From positions 2,144,693 to 2,208,692 of the forward strand of contig NZ_JABWTA010000001.1 in the NCBI RefSeq assembly GCF_013371495.1: 64,000 nucleotides of DNA, written 5' to 3'. Source of the DNA: Altererythrobacter lutimaris. GTDB lineage: Bacteria > Pseudomonadota > Alphaproteobacteria > Sphingomonadales > Sphingomonadaceae. This document shows positions 17,062-26,081 of this stretch, piece by piece. The first letter of the stretch is position 1. Each line of letters opens with the position of its first letter. Below the pieces are notes generated by a model that saw nothing but the letters and a program-made list of their open reading frames with translations, was not told where the DNA came from and did no database searches. The position numbers and the translations under genes are program-made.

Positions 17062-19497
17062 TCAGAATGCGCAAGCGGTGGTTTCCGCCAGCTCCTCCCG
17101 ACGGATGCTGGAAATGCGGAAAGTGACTTCGCCATCGGATTCAAACGCTATACGCGACGCAAGCGAGCCTGCACAATCCGTGGTCAGCACCATCTCGCGC
17201 CAACCCTTGCCTTGCGCGAGTTCAAACTGAGCAGTCACATCGATGGGCTCGCTATCCCCGAACCGGAGCCGCACAGGTCCTGTCGGGCGCGTCACGACCT
17301 CGTAAGCGATACGGTAAGCGCCGCCAGTGTCGCTCGATTGCTCCAGTCCGAAATAGGAACCTGCGCGCATTGTGATTTCGCGCGAATCCTCCTGCGCGTC
17401 GCGATCAAAGCCGCGAGCGAGCACGCCAGAGCCATTCATGTCGCCGCGCATTTGCGGCATCAATTCTTCAAAACCGGCCCCATCCAGTCGTCCTACAAAC
17501 GCGCTCACTCCTGGACCCAGACGACCGAAACCAAACATCTCTGCGCCTTCGACGATCTCGAGAGCAGCGCAGTCTTCGCTGAGTGGACTTAGCGCCGATA
17601 TGTCATCGAATGAGCGGCCATAGCCGAGTGCGAACAAGGCGCCTTCCGGGCCATTGAGCGGAGCGCCTTCGCAGGTTGCGGGCCATGAGAAAGACAGCCT
17701 GCCCGTCGCTTCCACCTTGCCAGTCAGAACGTCCGCAACGCCTGCTCCTTCGCTCCCCGGAAGCCACGAGGCGACAAATGCATCGGCTGCATTGAGTTCG
17801 CGGTTCATCCACATGGGACGACCGGACAGGAATACTGCGACGGCGGGAATGCCTTGCGCTTTGAAAGAGCGAAGCAGTTCCAGCCCCTCTTCATCGCGGA
17901 ACACCAGATCGCGCTGGTCTCCGGCAAATTCGGCATAAGGCCGCTCGCCAAAAACCACGATCGCAACGTCCGGGCGCGCGTCGAACGAACCGTCTTCAGA
18001 AAGCGTGGCCGAGCCGCCGCTAGCCGCTACATTCTCCCTAATGCCATCCCAGATCGAAGTCGCTTTGGGGAAGCGCTCGCGCGGCAGCTGGTCCTTGCGC
18101 CCGCCCTGCCATTCGAGCGTCCATCCGCCCGACGCTTGCCCGACATCGTCGGCTGCGCTTCCGGCGACAAGCACATTCATGCCGGCCTTCAGCGGCAAAA
18201 CGCCATTGTTCTTGAGCAGCACTTGCGATTTCGCGACTGCTTCGCGCGCCAGCGCACGATGCTCGGGCGAGGCGAGCAGTTCATACTTACCCGCAACGCC
18301 GCGCTCGGACGGACGCTTGGCGTTTTCGCCTAAGAGCCCCGCACGATATTTGACCCGAAGGACCCGCGTGACCGCCTCGTCGACGCGCGCCAATGGAATG
18401 GTGCCATCCTGAACCTGCGCGATGAGATTCTCCATCAGCGCTTTCCAGTCGTCCGGCACCATGTAGATGTCGAGGCCAGCCAAGAGCGATTGCGGGCAAT
18501 CCGTAACGGTGCAGCCTTTGATCTGACCGTGACCATTCCAGTCGCCAACAACCAGGCCGTCAAACCCCATCTCGCTGCGAAGCACGTCTGTCAGCAGATC
18601 CTTGTTTCCGTGCATCTTGCGACCATTGATCGAGTTGAAGCTCGCCATGATCGCTTCGACACCGGCATCAATGGTGGCGGGGTACGGCTTGCCATGAAGC
18701 GCAAGAAGCGCGTCGATATCGCCGTTTACATCGCCCTGGTCGACGCCATTTTCCGTACCGCCATCGCCAAAGAAATGCTTAGCCGTCGCGATAACGCGTG
18801 TGTCGCCAAGATAGTCGTCGTCGCCGCGCTTACCTTGCTGGCCTTCAACCAGAGCGGTTCCCAGCTTTGCGACCAGATCGGGGTTTTCCGAATAGCTTTC
18901 GTACGTGCGGCCCCAGCGATCATCCCTCGCAACTGCCACGGTCGGCGAGAAGTTCCAGTCGATCCCGGTGACTTCAATCTCGATCGCTGTCGCATGGCCG
19001 ATCCTGCGAACAAGGTCGGCATCTCCGGCCGCGCCCAGTGCAATATTGTGCGGGAACAGCGTTGCCCCGACGATGTTGGAGTGGCCATGCACGGCATCGG
19101 TGCCCCACATGACAGGAACGACCGGCTCACCATTGGGAAGCGGTTTGACCGACGCTTCATACATCTCATCAGCCAGTCTCAGCCATTCCGAAGGGGGTGC
19201 AAACTCATCCCCATAAGGCCCGCCATTGCCGCCATTCAAGTAGCTGCCGAAGCGGTATTTCTCCATATCTTCAGTGGTGAAGGAGTTGATCTGCGGCTGG
19301 ATCAGTTGAGCGATTTTGCGCTCCAGGCTCATGCGCGCAACATAGTCCGCGACAACGCGATCCTCTTCATACATCGTAGCCGCATCTGTTGCGACAGCCT
19401 GACTGGCTTCTGACGATACGGTTTGAGGTGTCGCGCAAGCTGACAGAACGGCTGTCATTGCCGCAAGCGCGATAGTTACACGTAACCCGGCACGCAT
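17062..19497 (-). CDS. glycoside hydrolase family 3 beta-glucosidase, lipoprotein
   Basis: An 811-aa GH3 enzyme. Residues 1-22 form a lipoprotein signal (AAMTAVLSAC, lipobox LSAC), placing it on the outer-membrane or periplasmic side. The N-terminal (alpha/beta)8 domain carries DAVHGHSNIVGATLFPHNI, AKHFFGDGGT and the nucleophile Asp319 in VVGDWNGHGQIKGC. The alpha/beta sandwich follows from about residue 420. A C-terminal beta-domain of roughly 150 residues resembles the extra domain of marine ExoP-type exo-beta-glucanases. It should release glucose from beta-1,3- or beta-1,4-gluco-oligosaccharides. Two palindromes upstream (19519-19532, 19548-19563) suggest LacI control. Confidence 0.95.
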   Translation of the reverse strand: MRAGLRVTIALAAMTAVLSACATPQTVSSEASQAVATDAATMYEEDRVVADYVARMSLERKIAQLIQPQINSFTTEDMEKYRFGSYLNGGNGGPYGDEFAPPSEWLRLADEMYEASVKPLPNGEPVVPVMWGTDAVHGHSNIVGATLFPHNIALGAAGDADLVRRIGHATAIEIEVTGIDWNFSPTVAVARDDRWGRTYESYSENPDLVAKLGTALVEGQQGKRGDDDYLGDTRVIATAKHFFGDGGTENGVDQGDVNGDIDALLALHGKPYPATIDAGVEAIMASFNSINGRKMHGNKDLLTDVLRSEMGFDGLVVGDWNGHGQIKGCTVTDCPQSLLAGLDIYMVPDDWKALMENLIAQVQDGTIPLARVDEAVTRVLRVKYRAGLLGENAKRPSERGVAGKYELLASPEHRALAREAVAKSQVLLKNNGVLPLKAGMNVLVAGSAADDVGQASGGWTLEWQGGRKDQLPRERFPKATSIWDGIRENVAASGGSATLSEDGSFDARPDVAIVVFGERPYAEFAGDQRDLVFRDEEGLELLRSFKAQGIPAVAVFLSGRPMWMNRELNAADAFVASWLPGSEGAGVADVLTGKVEATGRLSFSWPATCEGAPLNGPEGALFALGYGRSFDDISALSPLSEDCAALEIVEGAEMFGFGRLGPGVSAFVGRLDGAGFEELMPQMRGDMNGSGVLARGFDRDAQEDSREITMRAGSYFGLEQSSDTGGAYRIAYEVVTRPTGPVRLRFGDSEPIDVTAQFELAQGKGWREMVLTTDCAGSLASRIAFESDGEVTFRISSIRREELAETTACAF

Positions 19498-19518
19498 TGA
19501 AATTCCTCCCTCCCGAGC

Positions 19519-19532
19519 GATAGCGTTCTATC
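19519..19532. promoter_or_regulatory. palindrome upstream of the GH3 gene
   Basis: GATAGCGTTCTATC has perfect 5-bp arms (GATAG/CTATC). It lies 22-35 bp upstream of the GH3 start and could be a second, weaker operator. Confidence 0.35.
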
Positions 19533-19547
19533 CCGTCGACCACGGTC

Positions 19548-19563
19548 TTGAGAACGTTATCAA
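19548..19563. promoter_or_regulatory. LacI-type operator upstream of the GH3 gene
   Basis: TTGAGAACGTTATCAA is a 16-bp palindrome with a central AACGTT and one mismatched pair out of eight. It has the even, CG-centred form typical of LacI-family sites and lies 51-66 bp upstream of the GH3 start codon. Confidence 0.6.
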
Positions 19564-19601
19564 TGGCTGATTTGCCACGCTTTTACGCGCAATGCAAGCC
19601 G

Positions 19602-20813
19602 CTAAGTCTGGCGTCTGAGTGATCCCACAAGAAGTGCAGCACCCATCACCAGTGCGGCCAGCACAAGGAACAGCGCATCAAAGCCAAACACCGGCACCAG
19701 GCTCAGTGCGAGCCACGGCACGATCAGCGAAGGAATTGTGTTGGTGAGGTTGAAGATACCAAGATCCCGCCCCCGGTGCTGAGGCTTGGGCAAGACGCGC
19801 AAGGTCTGGCTCGAATGGAGCGCCAGAAAGATCATCGAAGCGATCCCGAACAAGACGTAGCCTGCGATCGCGAAGTGAGCGCTGGATGAGATGGCCATCA
19901 CAAACAGCCCAACGGCTGATATTGCGGCCGCAACAGCAAGCGGGATGAAGGGCTTTTCAGTGCGGTCCGACCACTTTCCCGCATACAATGCGATCGGAAC
20001 GGATACCACCAGCACAAGGCTGAACAATCGCGCGGAATCGCTTTCATCGAGACCAATATCCAGCGAGCGCAACCAGAACAGCAGAAAAGCGAACAGTCCC
20101 GCTTCAGCGATCTGGACAAGCAGGCGCGCAGACCACATTCGTTTGACCGCAGACGAACTTCTTTTGTCCGCATCCTGCGGCTTGGAAGGCACAGCTGCGT
20201 TATCCGTTTGCATCAACTCGGGGAGAACACGATTCTTGCCGAGCAGAAGTGCAGGAGTGACCATCAAAATGACCAGTCCAGCCACGATGGCCAGCCGCAT
20301 GTCCTGACTTGCAAGTCCGGGAATGGTCACCAGTGCGCCTGAAAGTGCACCGATCGCGGGAGCGAAAGCCAAAAGGCCGCCCAAGAGCCCTTTCTGCTCA
20401 TTTGGCACGCAGTCGCCGGCCCAAGCAATGATCGGCGCCAGCAGCATATTCAGGCCGATCTGCCATGCCATGATGAGAGCGATAAGGCTCGGGACACTCT
20501 CCGCCCAGCGCATGCTTACAAGCAAAGCGCACGATGTAATCAAACCCATCGCGATCCAACCGCGCCGGTTGTGCGTCACATCGCTCGCCCAGCCAAAGGC
20601 GATATTTGCCAGGCTTGCAACTACAGCGCCCGCAAATGTCGCATAGGCAAGCGCGCCCACTCCATCACCGGCAGCGATTTCTTCAATTCGAACCGGCAGC
20701 AGCACTGTAAGAAACGGCACATAGGCCACTGCGCCGCCCGAAGCGGCAAGCGCAAGCACCAGCAAGAACCACAGAGGCTGACGCACGGGCGTGTCTGTCT
20801 TGGCTCGGCTCAT
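19602..20813 (-). CDS. MFS transporter of the beta-glucan locus
   Basis: A 403-aa major facilitator with about 12 hydrophobic segments, from PLWFLLVLALAASGGAVAYV at the N-terminus, a central charged loop (near NRVLPELMQTDNAAVPSKPQ), and a C-terminal half ending at LVGSLRRQT. It probably imports mono- or disaccharides across the inner membrane. I chose the ATG at 20813 (MSRAKTDTPV), 13 bp after the LacI stop; the frame opens further upstream inside lacI. It is the last gene of the run GH16, LacI, MFS. The substrate is inferred from neighbours only. Confidence 0.85.
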   Translation of the reverse strand: MSRAKTDTPVRQPLWFLLVLALAASGGAVAYVPFLTVLLPVRIEEIAAGDGVGALAYATFAGAVVASLANIAFGWASDVTHNRRGWIAMGLITSCALLVSMRWAESVPSLIALIMAWQIGLNMLLAPIIAWAGDCVPNEQKGLLGGLLAFAPAIGALSGALVTIPGLASQDMRLAIVAGLVILMVTPALLLGKNRVLPELMQTDNAAVPSKPQDADKRSSSAVKRMWSARLLVQIAEAGLFAFLLFWLRSLDIGLDESDSARLFSLVLVVSVPIALYAGKWSDRTEKPFIPLAVAAAISAVGLFVMAISSSAHFAIAGYVLFGIASMIFLALHSSQTLRVLPKPQHRGRDLGIFNLTNTIPSLIVPWLALSLVPVFGFDALFLVLAALVMGAALLVGSLRRQT

Positions 20814-20826
20814 GGATACCGACAAG

Positions 20827-21888
20827 TTATGCCGGGCTGGTGCCGGGGGCGGGACCGGTCGAGCCACGCTCCACCAAGGCTCCGGGTACGTTGATTACCC
20901 CTTGAGGGGCATCTTGCTTGTGCGCCTGAATGAGTAGCTCTGCGGCTTTGGCACTGGTCGCAGCGATAGGCTGGTCGACAGCCGTCAGCTTAGGGAAAGT
21001 GAACTTCACGATGGGCGTGTTGTCGAAGCTGATGAGCGACAGATCGTCCGGCACTCTGAGCCCCATTTCGCCCGCTACTTGCAAGCTTGCAAGCGCCATC
21101 TGATCGCTCGAGGCAATCAGCGCGGTCGGGCGGTCGATATGAGTGAGCAAAGCATGCGCAGCGCGTGACCCTGAATCAAACCCGAAATCGCCCTTCTCGC
21201 ATAGTTCTGCAGTCGACAGGCCAGCCTGCTGCATCGCCTTGCGCCACCCGTCAACGCGCCAGCCTGAAAGACTGTATTCGTCCGGCCCGGCGATAAAGCC
21301 GATCCGTTTATGCCCGAGCGCGATCAAATGCCTGGTTGCGAGCTCGGCATTACCTTCATCATCCATCGTCAAACGGATGCCGGGGCCTTTTTCACGCGAA
21401 CCAATCCGCGCGAATGGAATAGCCGCTTTTGCGAGCAGGTTGGTGATAAGGGGGTTTTCCGAGTGCGGCGGTGTAAGGATAACGCCATCGGGTTGCAATG
21501 CTGCAATCGCGGCCTTCAATTCGCGTTCGACATGATCACTATGTGTGTCAACCAGCTCGATCATCATGCGATAGCCATGCTTATCGCAGGCGAGCATCCC
21601 GCCAAGCAGCATCTGATCGACCCAGTCCGTGCCGAGCCGGTCGCGCCAGTCATTCAATGTCCGCTCGCGGTCATTCAAAGCGAGGATCAGGTAGGACCGC
21701 GAGCCGCTCATTCTTTGAGCGGCAATCGATGGTACATAGCCCAGCTTGTCGATCGAGCTCTGCACCCGATTTTTCATGGCGGGGCGAACATTGGGCTCAT
21801 TATTGATGACACGGCTGACCGTCTGCAGAGAGACCCCTGCATCCTCAGCAACATGCTTGATCGTTACTGCCTGGCGGCGCCTCGCCAT
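20827..21888 (-). CDS. LacI-family transcriptional regulator of the beta-glucan locus
   Basis: A 353-aa LacI-type repressor. The N-terminal helix-turn-helix reads VTIKHVAEDAGVSLQTVSRV followed by the hinge helix, and the ligand-binding domain contains GFIAGPDEYSLSGWRVDGWR and SLISFDNTPIVKFTFPKLTA. It sits between the GH16 and MFS genes (13-bp gaps on both sides), so it most likely controls this locus in response to a gluco-oligosaccharide. Candidate sites are the AACGTT- and GCGTT-centred palindromes before the TonB receptor and GH3 genes. Confidence 0.92.
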   Translation of the reverse strand: MARRRQAVTIKHVAEDAGVSLQTVSRVINNEPNVRPAMKNRVQSSIDKLGYVPSIAAQRMSGSRSYLILALNDRERTLNDWRDRLGTDWVDQMLLGGMLACDKHGYRMMIELVDTHSDHVERELKAAIAALQPDGVILTPPHSENPLITNLLAKAAIPFARIGSREKGPGIRLTMDDEGNAELATRHLIALGHKRIGFIAGPDEYSLSGWRVDGWRKAMQQAGLSTAELCEKGDFGFDSGSRAAHALLTHIDRPTALIASSDQMALASLQVAGEMGLRVPDDLSLISFDNTPIVKFTFPKLTAVDQPIAATSAKAAELLIQAHKQDAPQGVINVPGALVERGSTGPAPGTSPA

Positions 21889-21901
21889 CGCTTAGCCCTC
21901 T

Positions 21902-22801
21902 TCACTCTGGCGCTTGATAAACGCGAACGTGGTCGATTTCCATACGCTGCGGAAGCGCTTCATCGTCCACGCCTTTGCGTCCACCCCAATCGCCGCCAAC
22001 CGCGATATTGAGCAGCAAGTGCATTGGTTCATCAAAGGGCCAACGCGAGCGGCCTGAACGCATCTTCTTGAAAGCGAAGCGCGGGGCGTCATCGACGGCA
22101 AAGATCAGCCCATCAGGCCGCCACAGCAATTGATAGCGATGGAACTGGGTGCAAGCCGTCTCAACGGTGTGGCTGGTGGTCTTCTGCGTGCCTTTGCCGA
22201 AGTTGAACGCCTTTGTGTGAACCGAATGGTGGATCACATTCGGTTCGTAACCGACATGCTCCATGATATCGATCTCGCCGCCTTCTGGCCAAACGACATC
22301 GGGGTCTTCAGGCAACATCCAGATGGCCGGCCAAGTCCCGCGTCCACATGGCAGCTTTGCGCGGATTTCGTAAAAGCCATTGACCCAAGCCGCCTTGCCC
22401 TTCGTATGGAGCCGCGCAGAGGTGTACTTCTGGCCGCCATAGTCCGCTTCGCCAGAAACAGTTTCACCGTCACGGCGCGCTTCGATGATCAGATTGCCGT
22501 TTTCGATCCGGGCATTCTCCGGCCGGCCTGCGACGTAATACTGCAGCTCGTTATTGTACCAGCCTTCGCTGTTGCGATAGACATCATACGCCCACTTTTC
22601 AGGGTCGGGCACTTCGCCTGTGTTAAATTCGTCAGCAAATACCAGCTCAAATCCCGGAGGCGCACGGTGTGGCTCCATTGCGGCCGATGCTTGAGCTTTC
22701 ACAACTCCCGTACCGACGGGATTAGTGTCTGTTTGCTCGGCTTCTTGTGAAGCTACGACGGACGCAACCAAGGAGGCTGCAAAGATCAGCGAAAAAGACA
22801 T
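21902..22801 (-). CDS. glycoside hydrolase family 16 endo-beta-1,3-glucanase (laminarinase type)
   Basis: A 299-aa GH16 enzyme. A signal peptide (MSFSLIFAASLVASVVAS) precedes a short linker, then the beta-jelly-roll from about residue 48 (FELVFADEFNTGEVPDPEKW). The catalytic motif GGEIDIMEHVG gives nucleophile Glu176, Asp178 and acid/base Glu181. The surrounding WPAIWMLPEDPDVVWPEGGE and WPFDEPMHLLLNIAVGGDWG match laminarinases. It should cut beta-1,3-glucan such as laminarin outside the inner membrane. It starts 74 bp after the TonB receptor stop, across a terminator hairpin, and leads into lacI. Confidence 0.94.
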   Translation of the reverse strand: MSFSLIFAASLVASVVASQEAEQTDTNPVGTGVVKAQASAAMEPHRAPPGFELVFADEFNTGEVPDPEKWAYDVYRNSEGWYNNELQYYVAGRPENARIENGNLIIEARRDGETVSGEADYGGQKYTSARLHTKGKAAWVNGFYEIRAKLPCGRGTWPAIWMLPEDPDVVWPEGGEIDIMEHVGYEPNVIHHSVHTKAFNFGKGTQKTTSHTVETACTQFHRYQLLWRPDGLIFAVDDAPRFAFKKMRSGRSRWPFDEPMHLLLNIAVGGDWGGRKGVDDEALPQRMEIDHVRVYQAPE

Positions 22802-22836
22802 GGCAAGACCTTAAGCGACAAGAGCAGATGCGAAAA

Positions 22837-22860
22837 GGGCGGCAGGTTCCCCCGCCGCCC
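22837..22860 (-). terminator. intrinsic terminator after the TonB-dependent receptor
   Basis: On the minus strand, GGGCGGC and GCCGCCC form a 7-bp GC stem with a 10-nt loop, followed directly by TTTT. It lies 15 bp past the receptor stop and would limit readthrough into the GH16 gene. Confidence 0.7.
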
Positions 22861-22875
22861 CGTTCAATTCAAGAG

Positions 22876-25623
22876 TTAGAACTGCACCCTTACGCGCCCA
22901 CCGAAGGTCCGCGGCCGAGTGAAGAAGCGCGTGTTATCAAATTGCGTGATAATGATCGCCGCCTCTTTCTGCTTGTTGGTCACGTTGTTGGCGTAGACTT
23001 CGAAGCGAAGCTTGCCATCATCGCCATGCGTGTAGCCAGCGCCCAGATCGAAGGTCCAGTAGCCTTCCACGACGTCATTGAGACGCAGGCGTGGATTGTC
23101 TGGCTGCTCATAGTCTTCGGAGTTGAAGATCGTCTGGAATGTATCCGATCGATAGCCAGCCGAGATGACCCAGTCCATTTCGCCAGAGCCGACATCGAGC
23201 TTTTGCGACAGCGAAGTGTTGAGCTGCCAGCGCGGCGTACGCGGTAGACGCTTGCCAGAGATGTCGCGGAACGGAACTGCCTCGACATCTGCTTGGAAAC
23301 GCGAATCAGGGATGAGCTCAGCTTCGTTGATCTTCGCTTCCAGCCAAAGCAGGTTGAAGTCCCAGTTGATGTTGCCCGGGAATTCCAGACCGCCTTCGAT
23401 ATTAGCGCCGTAGATTTCGGAATCGGCAGCGTTGAACGTGTAGCCCACGACGAGTGCCAGGGAGATATCGTCAGCGACGTCGACAATCTCGCCCTGCTCA
23501 AGCTCGAAGTCGGCAATCGTTTCGACAGAAAGAAGCGCACTGAAGGCCTGGTCCTTGTAGTCGTTGTAGAAAGCGGAGCCGTTGAGGCGCGCTCTTACAT
23601 CACCGATAAAGAACTCGTTCTTTGTGCCAAGCTCGTAAAGGATGACATTCTCGGTGCTCGTCGTAGGCAAGAAGCCGTTTGTACCGAGATTGTCGTTGAA
23701 CGTGCCTGATTTGTGGCCACTCGCGACCAAGGCATAGACGAGATTGTCCGGCGTCAGATCGTATTCCAGACGCAGGCGCCAGTCGATGAAGTTGTCGGCG
23801 ATCTCGCCTTCCTGCTGCCAGATCTGCCCAGTGAATGGGACGGCATAGGTGAACTGGGTAGTGGCCGCAAAGCCATCACAGGTCCAAAAGTCAAAGCTGA
23901 TGGTATCGAGACATTCAGGTGCACCCGGGACATCGTCGAAGTGACCCGGCAGCGGGCCGAATTCCAGGATTTCATCGAGGTTGTCGCGCAGACCAAAGCG
24001 GCGCACACCGTCGAGTTGGAATTCAAAGATTTCTGCTTCTGAAATGACGCCATCACCATCCGTATCAGGATCGAAGATTGTCCGATCGCGGGCGGCAAAC
24101 TCAAAACCCTCGGTGCCGTAGCGGACACCGCCACAGCAGTTGAAGTTGTCGTCGCCGAGCGCCAGACCATAGCGTGCAGCTACACCGCGACGGCTCTTCT
24201 CGTCGTCAGTATAACGCAGGCCAGCAGTGACCCGGAAGTTTTCGCTGACTTCCCAGGTAGCGTCGCCATAGACAGCCCAGCTTTCCGCGTCGACGTCAGG
24301 ATTGTTGAATTCGATCCCTTGGAAGAACAGTCCGCGATCCCCGGTTGAACCGAGGAAGGCATATTGCTCCTCCTTGAAATACATGCCGCCGAGCGACCAG
24401 ATGAACGGGCCGTCAGAGTTGAAGATGCGCAGTTCGTTGAAATAGCTCTCCGAGTCCGTGATGAACTGGAAGCGCGACCAGTTGTCGAGGTTTTCCTGAA
24501 GGATGACTTCGTCAATGAAAGTGTCTGGGCCAATTGTCCGTGACGAAAGGTCCTCAATCACACCATCATAAAACGGAGTGAGCGGCGTGTTCGCATCATA
24601 ATCACGCAGCAGGTCGCGATAGCTTGTGGTGAATTCAACCGTAAATGGGTCGGCCTCATAAGTGACCGTTGCACGGATGCCCCAATGTTTGATGTCTTCT
24701 ATCGGCGTAAAGGCATTCGCGATGACATCGCGAGGGTCTTCGATGTCCTCTGGCAGGATGTCGTTGCCGAGCGGTCCGGCATAATTCGTTCCGGTGTAGC
24801 CGGTACCTTCCTCATGGATGTAGTCGCCCGCGAGCAGGATCGACAGGCGATCTGTCGGCTCCCACAGGAATTGCGCGCGGAATGCCTTGTTGTCGGCAGC
24901 TTCAGCCACATCGACATTCTGGATCGGTCCCACATTGTTGTAATAACTGTCATGTGCGAGATACATGCCGGACAAACGGAAGGCGGCGTTATCGCCAACC
25001 GGCACGTTGATCATGCCGCGCGCTTCCTTGTGATCGTAGTTGCCATAGCCGACCTCGACATTGGCGTCCCAGATGCCGATGCCCGGCTTCCACGCAATCG
25101 CGTTCACAGAGCCAGCCATCGCGTTCCGGCCGCGCAATGTGCCTTGCGGACCGACGTTCACTTCGACGCGTTCGATATCGAAGAAGGCAGAGCCGATCCC
25201 CGATGGGCGCGGGACATAAACACCGTCATAGTGGAATGCAGCTGCCGGGTCGCCAAGCTCCGTATTGTTCGAAGAGCCAACACCGCGGATCCAGATCTCT
25301 ACGTTGCCGCCGTTGTTTGCGACCGTCAGGCCTGGCAGTTCGTCGTTGAAGTCCGTGATGTCCTGAATGCCTCGAGCACGCAGATCATCTCCGGCGAAGA
25401 CAGCTGCAGTACCTGCATAATCCTGCAAGCTCTGCTCGCGACGATCAGCGGTCACGACGATCACGTCATCTTGAGCATCGCTCAACTCTTCATTCACATC
25501 ATCATCAGCCGCAACATCTTGCGCAGCCGCTGGTGCGGAAATCATGGCGCCAAGCACCAAAGCAGACGCTGTGCTGAGCGCAGCAAAGCGACGTGCAGAC
25601 ACACGTGTGGTAATGTTTTTCAA
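22876..25623 (-). CDS. TonB-dependent outer-membrane receptor, probable gluco-oligosaccharide uptake
   Basis: A 915-aa TonB-dependent receptor. A signal peptide ends at APAAAQ, the plug domain starts at about residue 52 (DVIVVTADRREQSLQDYAGT) and contains VEIWIRGVGSSNNTELGDPA, and the beta-barrel ends with the terminal aromatic strand TFGGRVRVQF. Residues 520-531 (DTDGDGVISEAE) form a textbook EF-hand-type calcium loop inside a probable surface loop. Such receptors bring oligosaccharides too large for porins into the periplasm using TonB energy. Clustering with GH16 and GH3 points to laminari-oligosaccharides. Two LacI-type palindromes lie 61-98 bp upstream. Confidence 0.93.
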   Translation of the reverse strand: MKNITTRVSARRFAALSTASALVLGAMISAPAAAQDVAADDDVNEELSDAQDDVIVVTADRREQSLQDYAGTAAVFAGDDLRARGIQDITDFNDELPGLTVANNGGNVEIWIRGVGSSNNTELGDPAAAFHYDGVYVPRPSGIGSAFFDIERVEVNVGPQGTLRGRNAMAGSVNAIAWKPGIGIWDANVEVGYGNYDHKEARGMINVPVGDNAAFRLSGMYLAHDSYYNNVGPIQNVDVAEAADNKAFRAQFLWEPTDRLSILLAGDYIHEEGTGYTGTNYAGPLGNDILPEDIEDPRDVIANAFTPIEDIKHWGIRATVTYEADPFTVEFTTSYRDLLRDYDANTPLTPFYDGVIEDLSSRTIGPDTFIDEVILQENLDNWSRFQFITDSESYFNELRIFNSDGPFIWSLGGMYFKEEQYAFLGSTGDRGLFFQGIEFNNPDVDAESWAVYGDATWEVSENFRVTAGLRYTDDEKSRRGVAARYGLALGDDNFNCCGGVRYGTEGFEFAARDRTIFDPDTDGDGVISEAEIFEFQLDGVRRFGLRDNLDEILEFGPLPGHFDDVPGAPECLDTISFDFWTCDGFAATTQFTYAVPFTGQIWQQEGEIADNFIDWRLRLEYDLTPDNLVYALVASGHKSGTFNDNLGTNGFLPTTSTENVILYELGTKNEFFIGDVRARLNGSAFYNDYKDQAFSALLSVETIADFELEQGEIVDVADDISLALVVGYTFNAADSEIYGANIEGGLEFPGNINWDFNLLWLEAKINEAELIPDSRFQADVEAVPFRDISGKRLPRTPRWQLNTSLSQKLDVGSGEMDWVISAGYRSDTFQTIFNSEDYEQPDNPRLRLNDVVEGYWTFDLGAGYTHGDDGKLRFEVYANNVTNKQKEAAIIITQFDNTRFFTRPRTFGGRVRVQF

Positions 25624-25683
25624 GGTATCCTCCCCAGAATCGACCGGTGCTTATACACCCCTCGCCATTATGACTAGCGGCAA

Positions 25684-25699
25684 TTGTGAGCGTTCACAA
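25684..25699. promoter_or_regulatory. LacI-type operator 1 upstream of the TonB receptor
   Basis: TTGTGAGCGTTCACAA is a 16-bp palindrome with one mismatched pair out of eight, centred on CG. It lies 61-76 bp before the receptor start. Confidence 0.65.
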
Positions 25700-25705
25700 G
25701 AGTGT

Positions 25706-25721
25706 AAATGAACGTTCACAC
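25706..25721. promoter_or_regulatory. LacI-type operator 2 upstream of the TonB receptor
   Basis: AAATGAACGTTCACAC contains the perfect palindrome TGAACGTTCA (25709-25718). Its centre is 22 bp, about two helical turns, from operator 1, so two repressor dimers could bind on one face. Confidence 0.6.
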
Positions 25722-25796
25722 AAGGCGGTCGGAAAGTGTGGCATTTGCGCACAATTGACTGCGATCTGTCCCACTAGGCCGGCGGATCGGTCGTGC

Positions 25797-26081
25797 CTAG
25801 CTCTCGGTTGTTAAAGGCGTCAAAGCCGTTGCGAACTGATCGCTGAGCTGCTGGAGCTTCACAGTCCGGGCCGCTTCAACGGGATTCTCTGCGGAAATCA
25901 CCGCAGCGTTACAGCGCAATGTCTGCGCTGCAAGATCGATAGACTGCAACTCATTGAGGAAGCCACTTACAAGCTCCGGGTTCAGACACAGTTGACTGCC
26001 GAGCGCCTCAACCAATTGTGCGACCTCCTCCAAAGAGGCCGTGATGGCGGTACGAAGTTCAACTGGAAGCTCGCCGCTCAT
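25797..26081 (-). CDS. unknown 94-aa protein at the end of the chemotaxis operon
   Basis: The ATG at 26081 overlaps the cheW stop by 1 bp (TGATG), giving a 94-aa, mostly helical, soluble protein starting MSGELPVELRTAITASLEEV. It contains two Cys (in SQLCLNPE and LRCNAAV) and no signal peptide or membrane segment. I recognise no family. Its tight coupling to cheW suggests a role in the same signalling array, such as an accessory or phosphatase-like factor, but that is inference from position only. Confidence 0.7.
   Translation of the reverse strand: MSGELPVELRTAITASLEEVAQLVEALGSQLCLNPELVSGFLNELQSIDLAAQTLRCNAAVISAENPVEAARTVKLQQLSDQFATALTPLTTES

Noticed and set aside
18490..19413. 307-codon plus-strand open frame over the GH3 gene
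   Set aside because: Antisense to the conserved GH3 catalytic domain; no homology and no ribosome-binding site.
24685..25677. 330-codon plus-strand open frame over the TonB receptor gene
   Set aside because: Antisense shadow of a full-length receptor with no recognisable domain; long antisense frames are common in GC-rich DNA.
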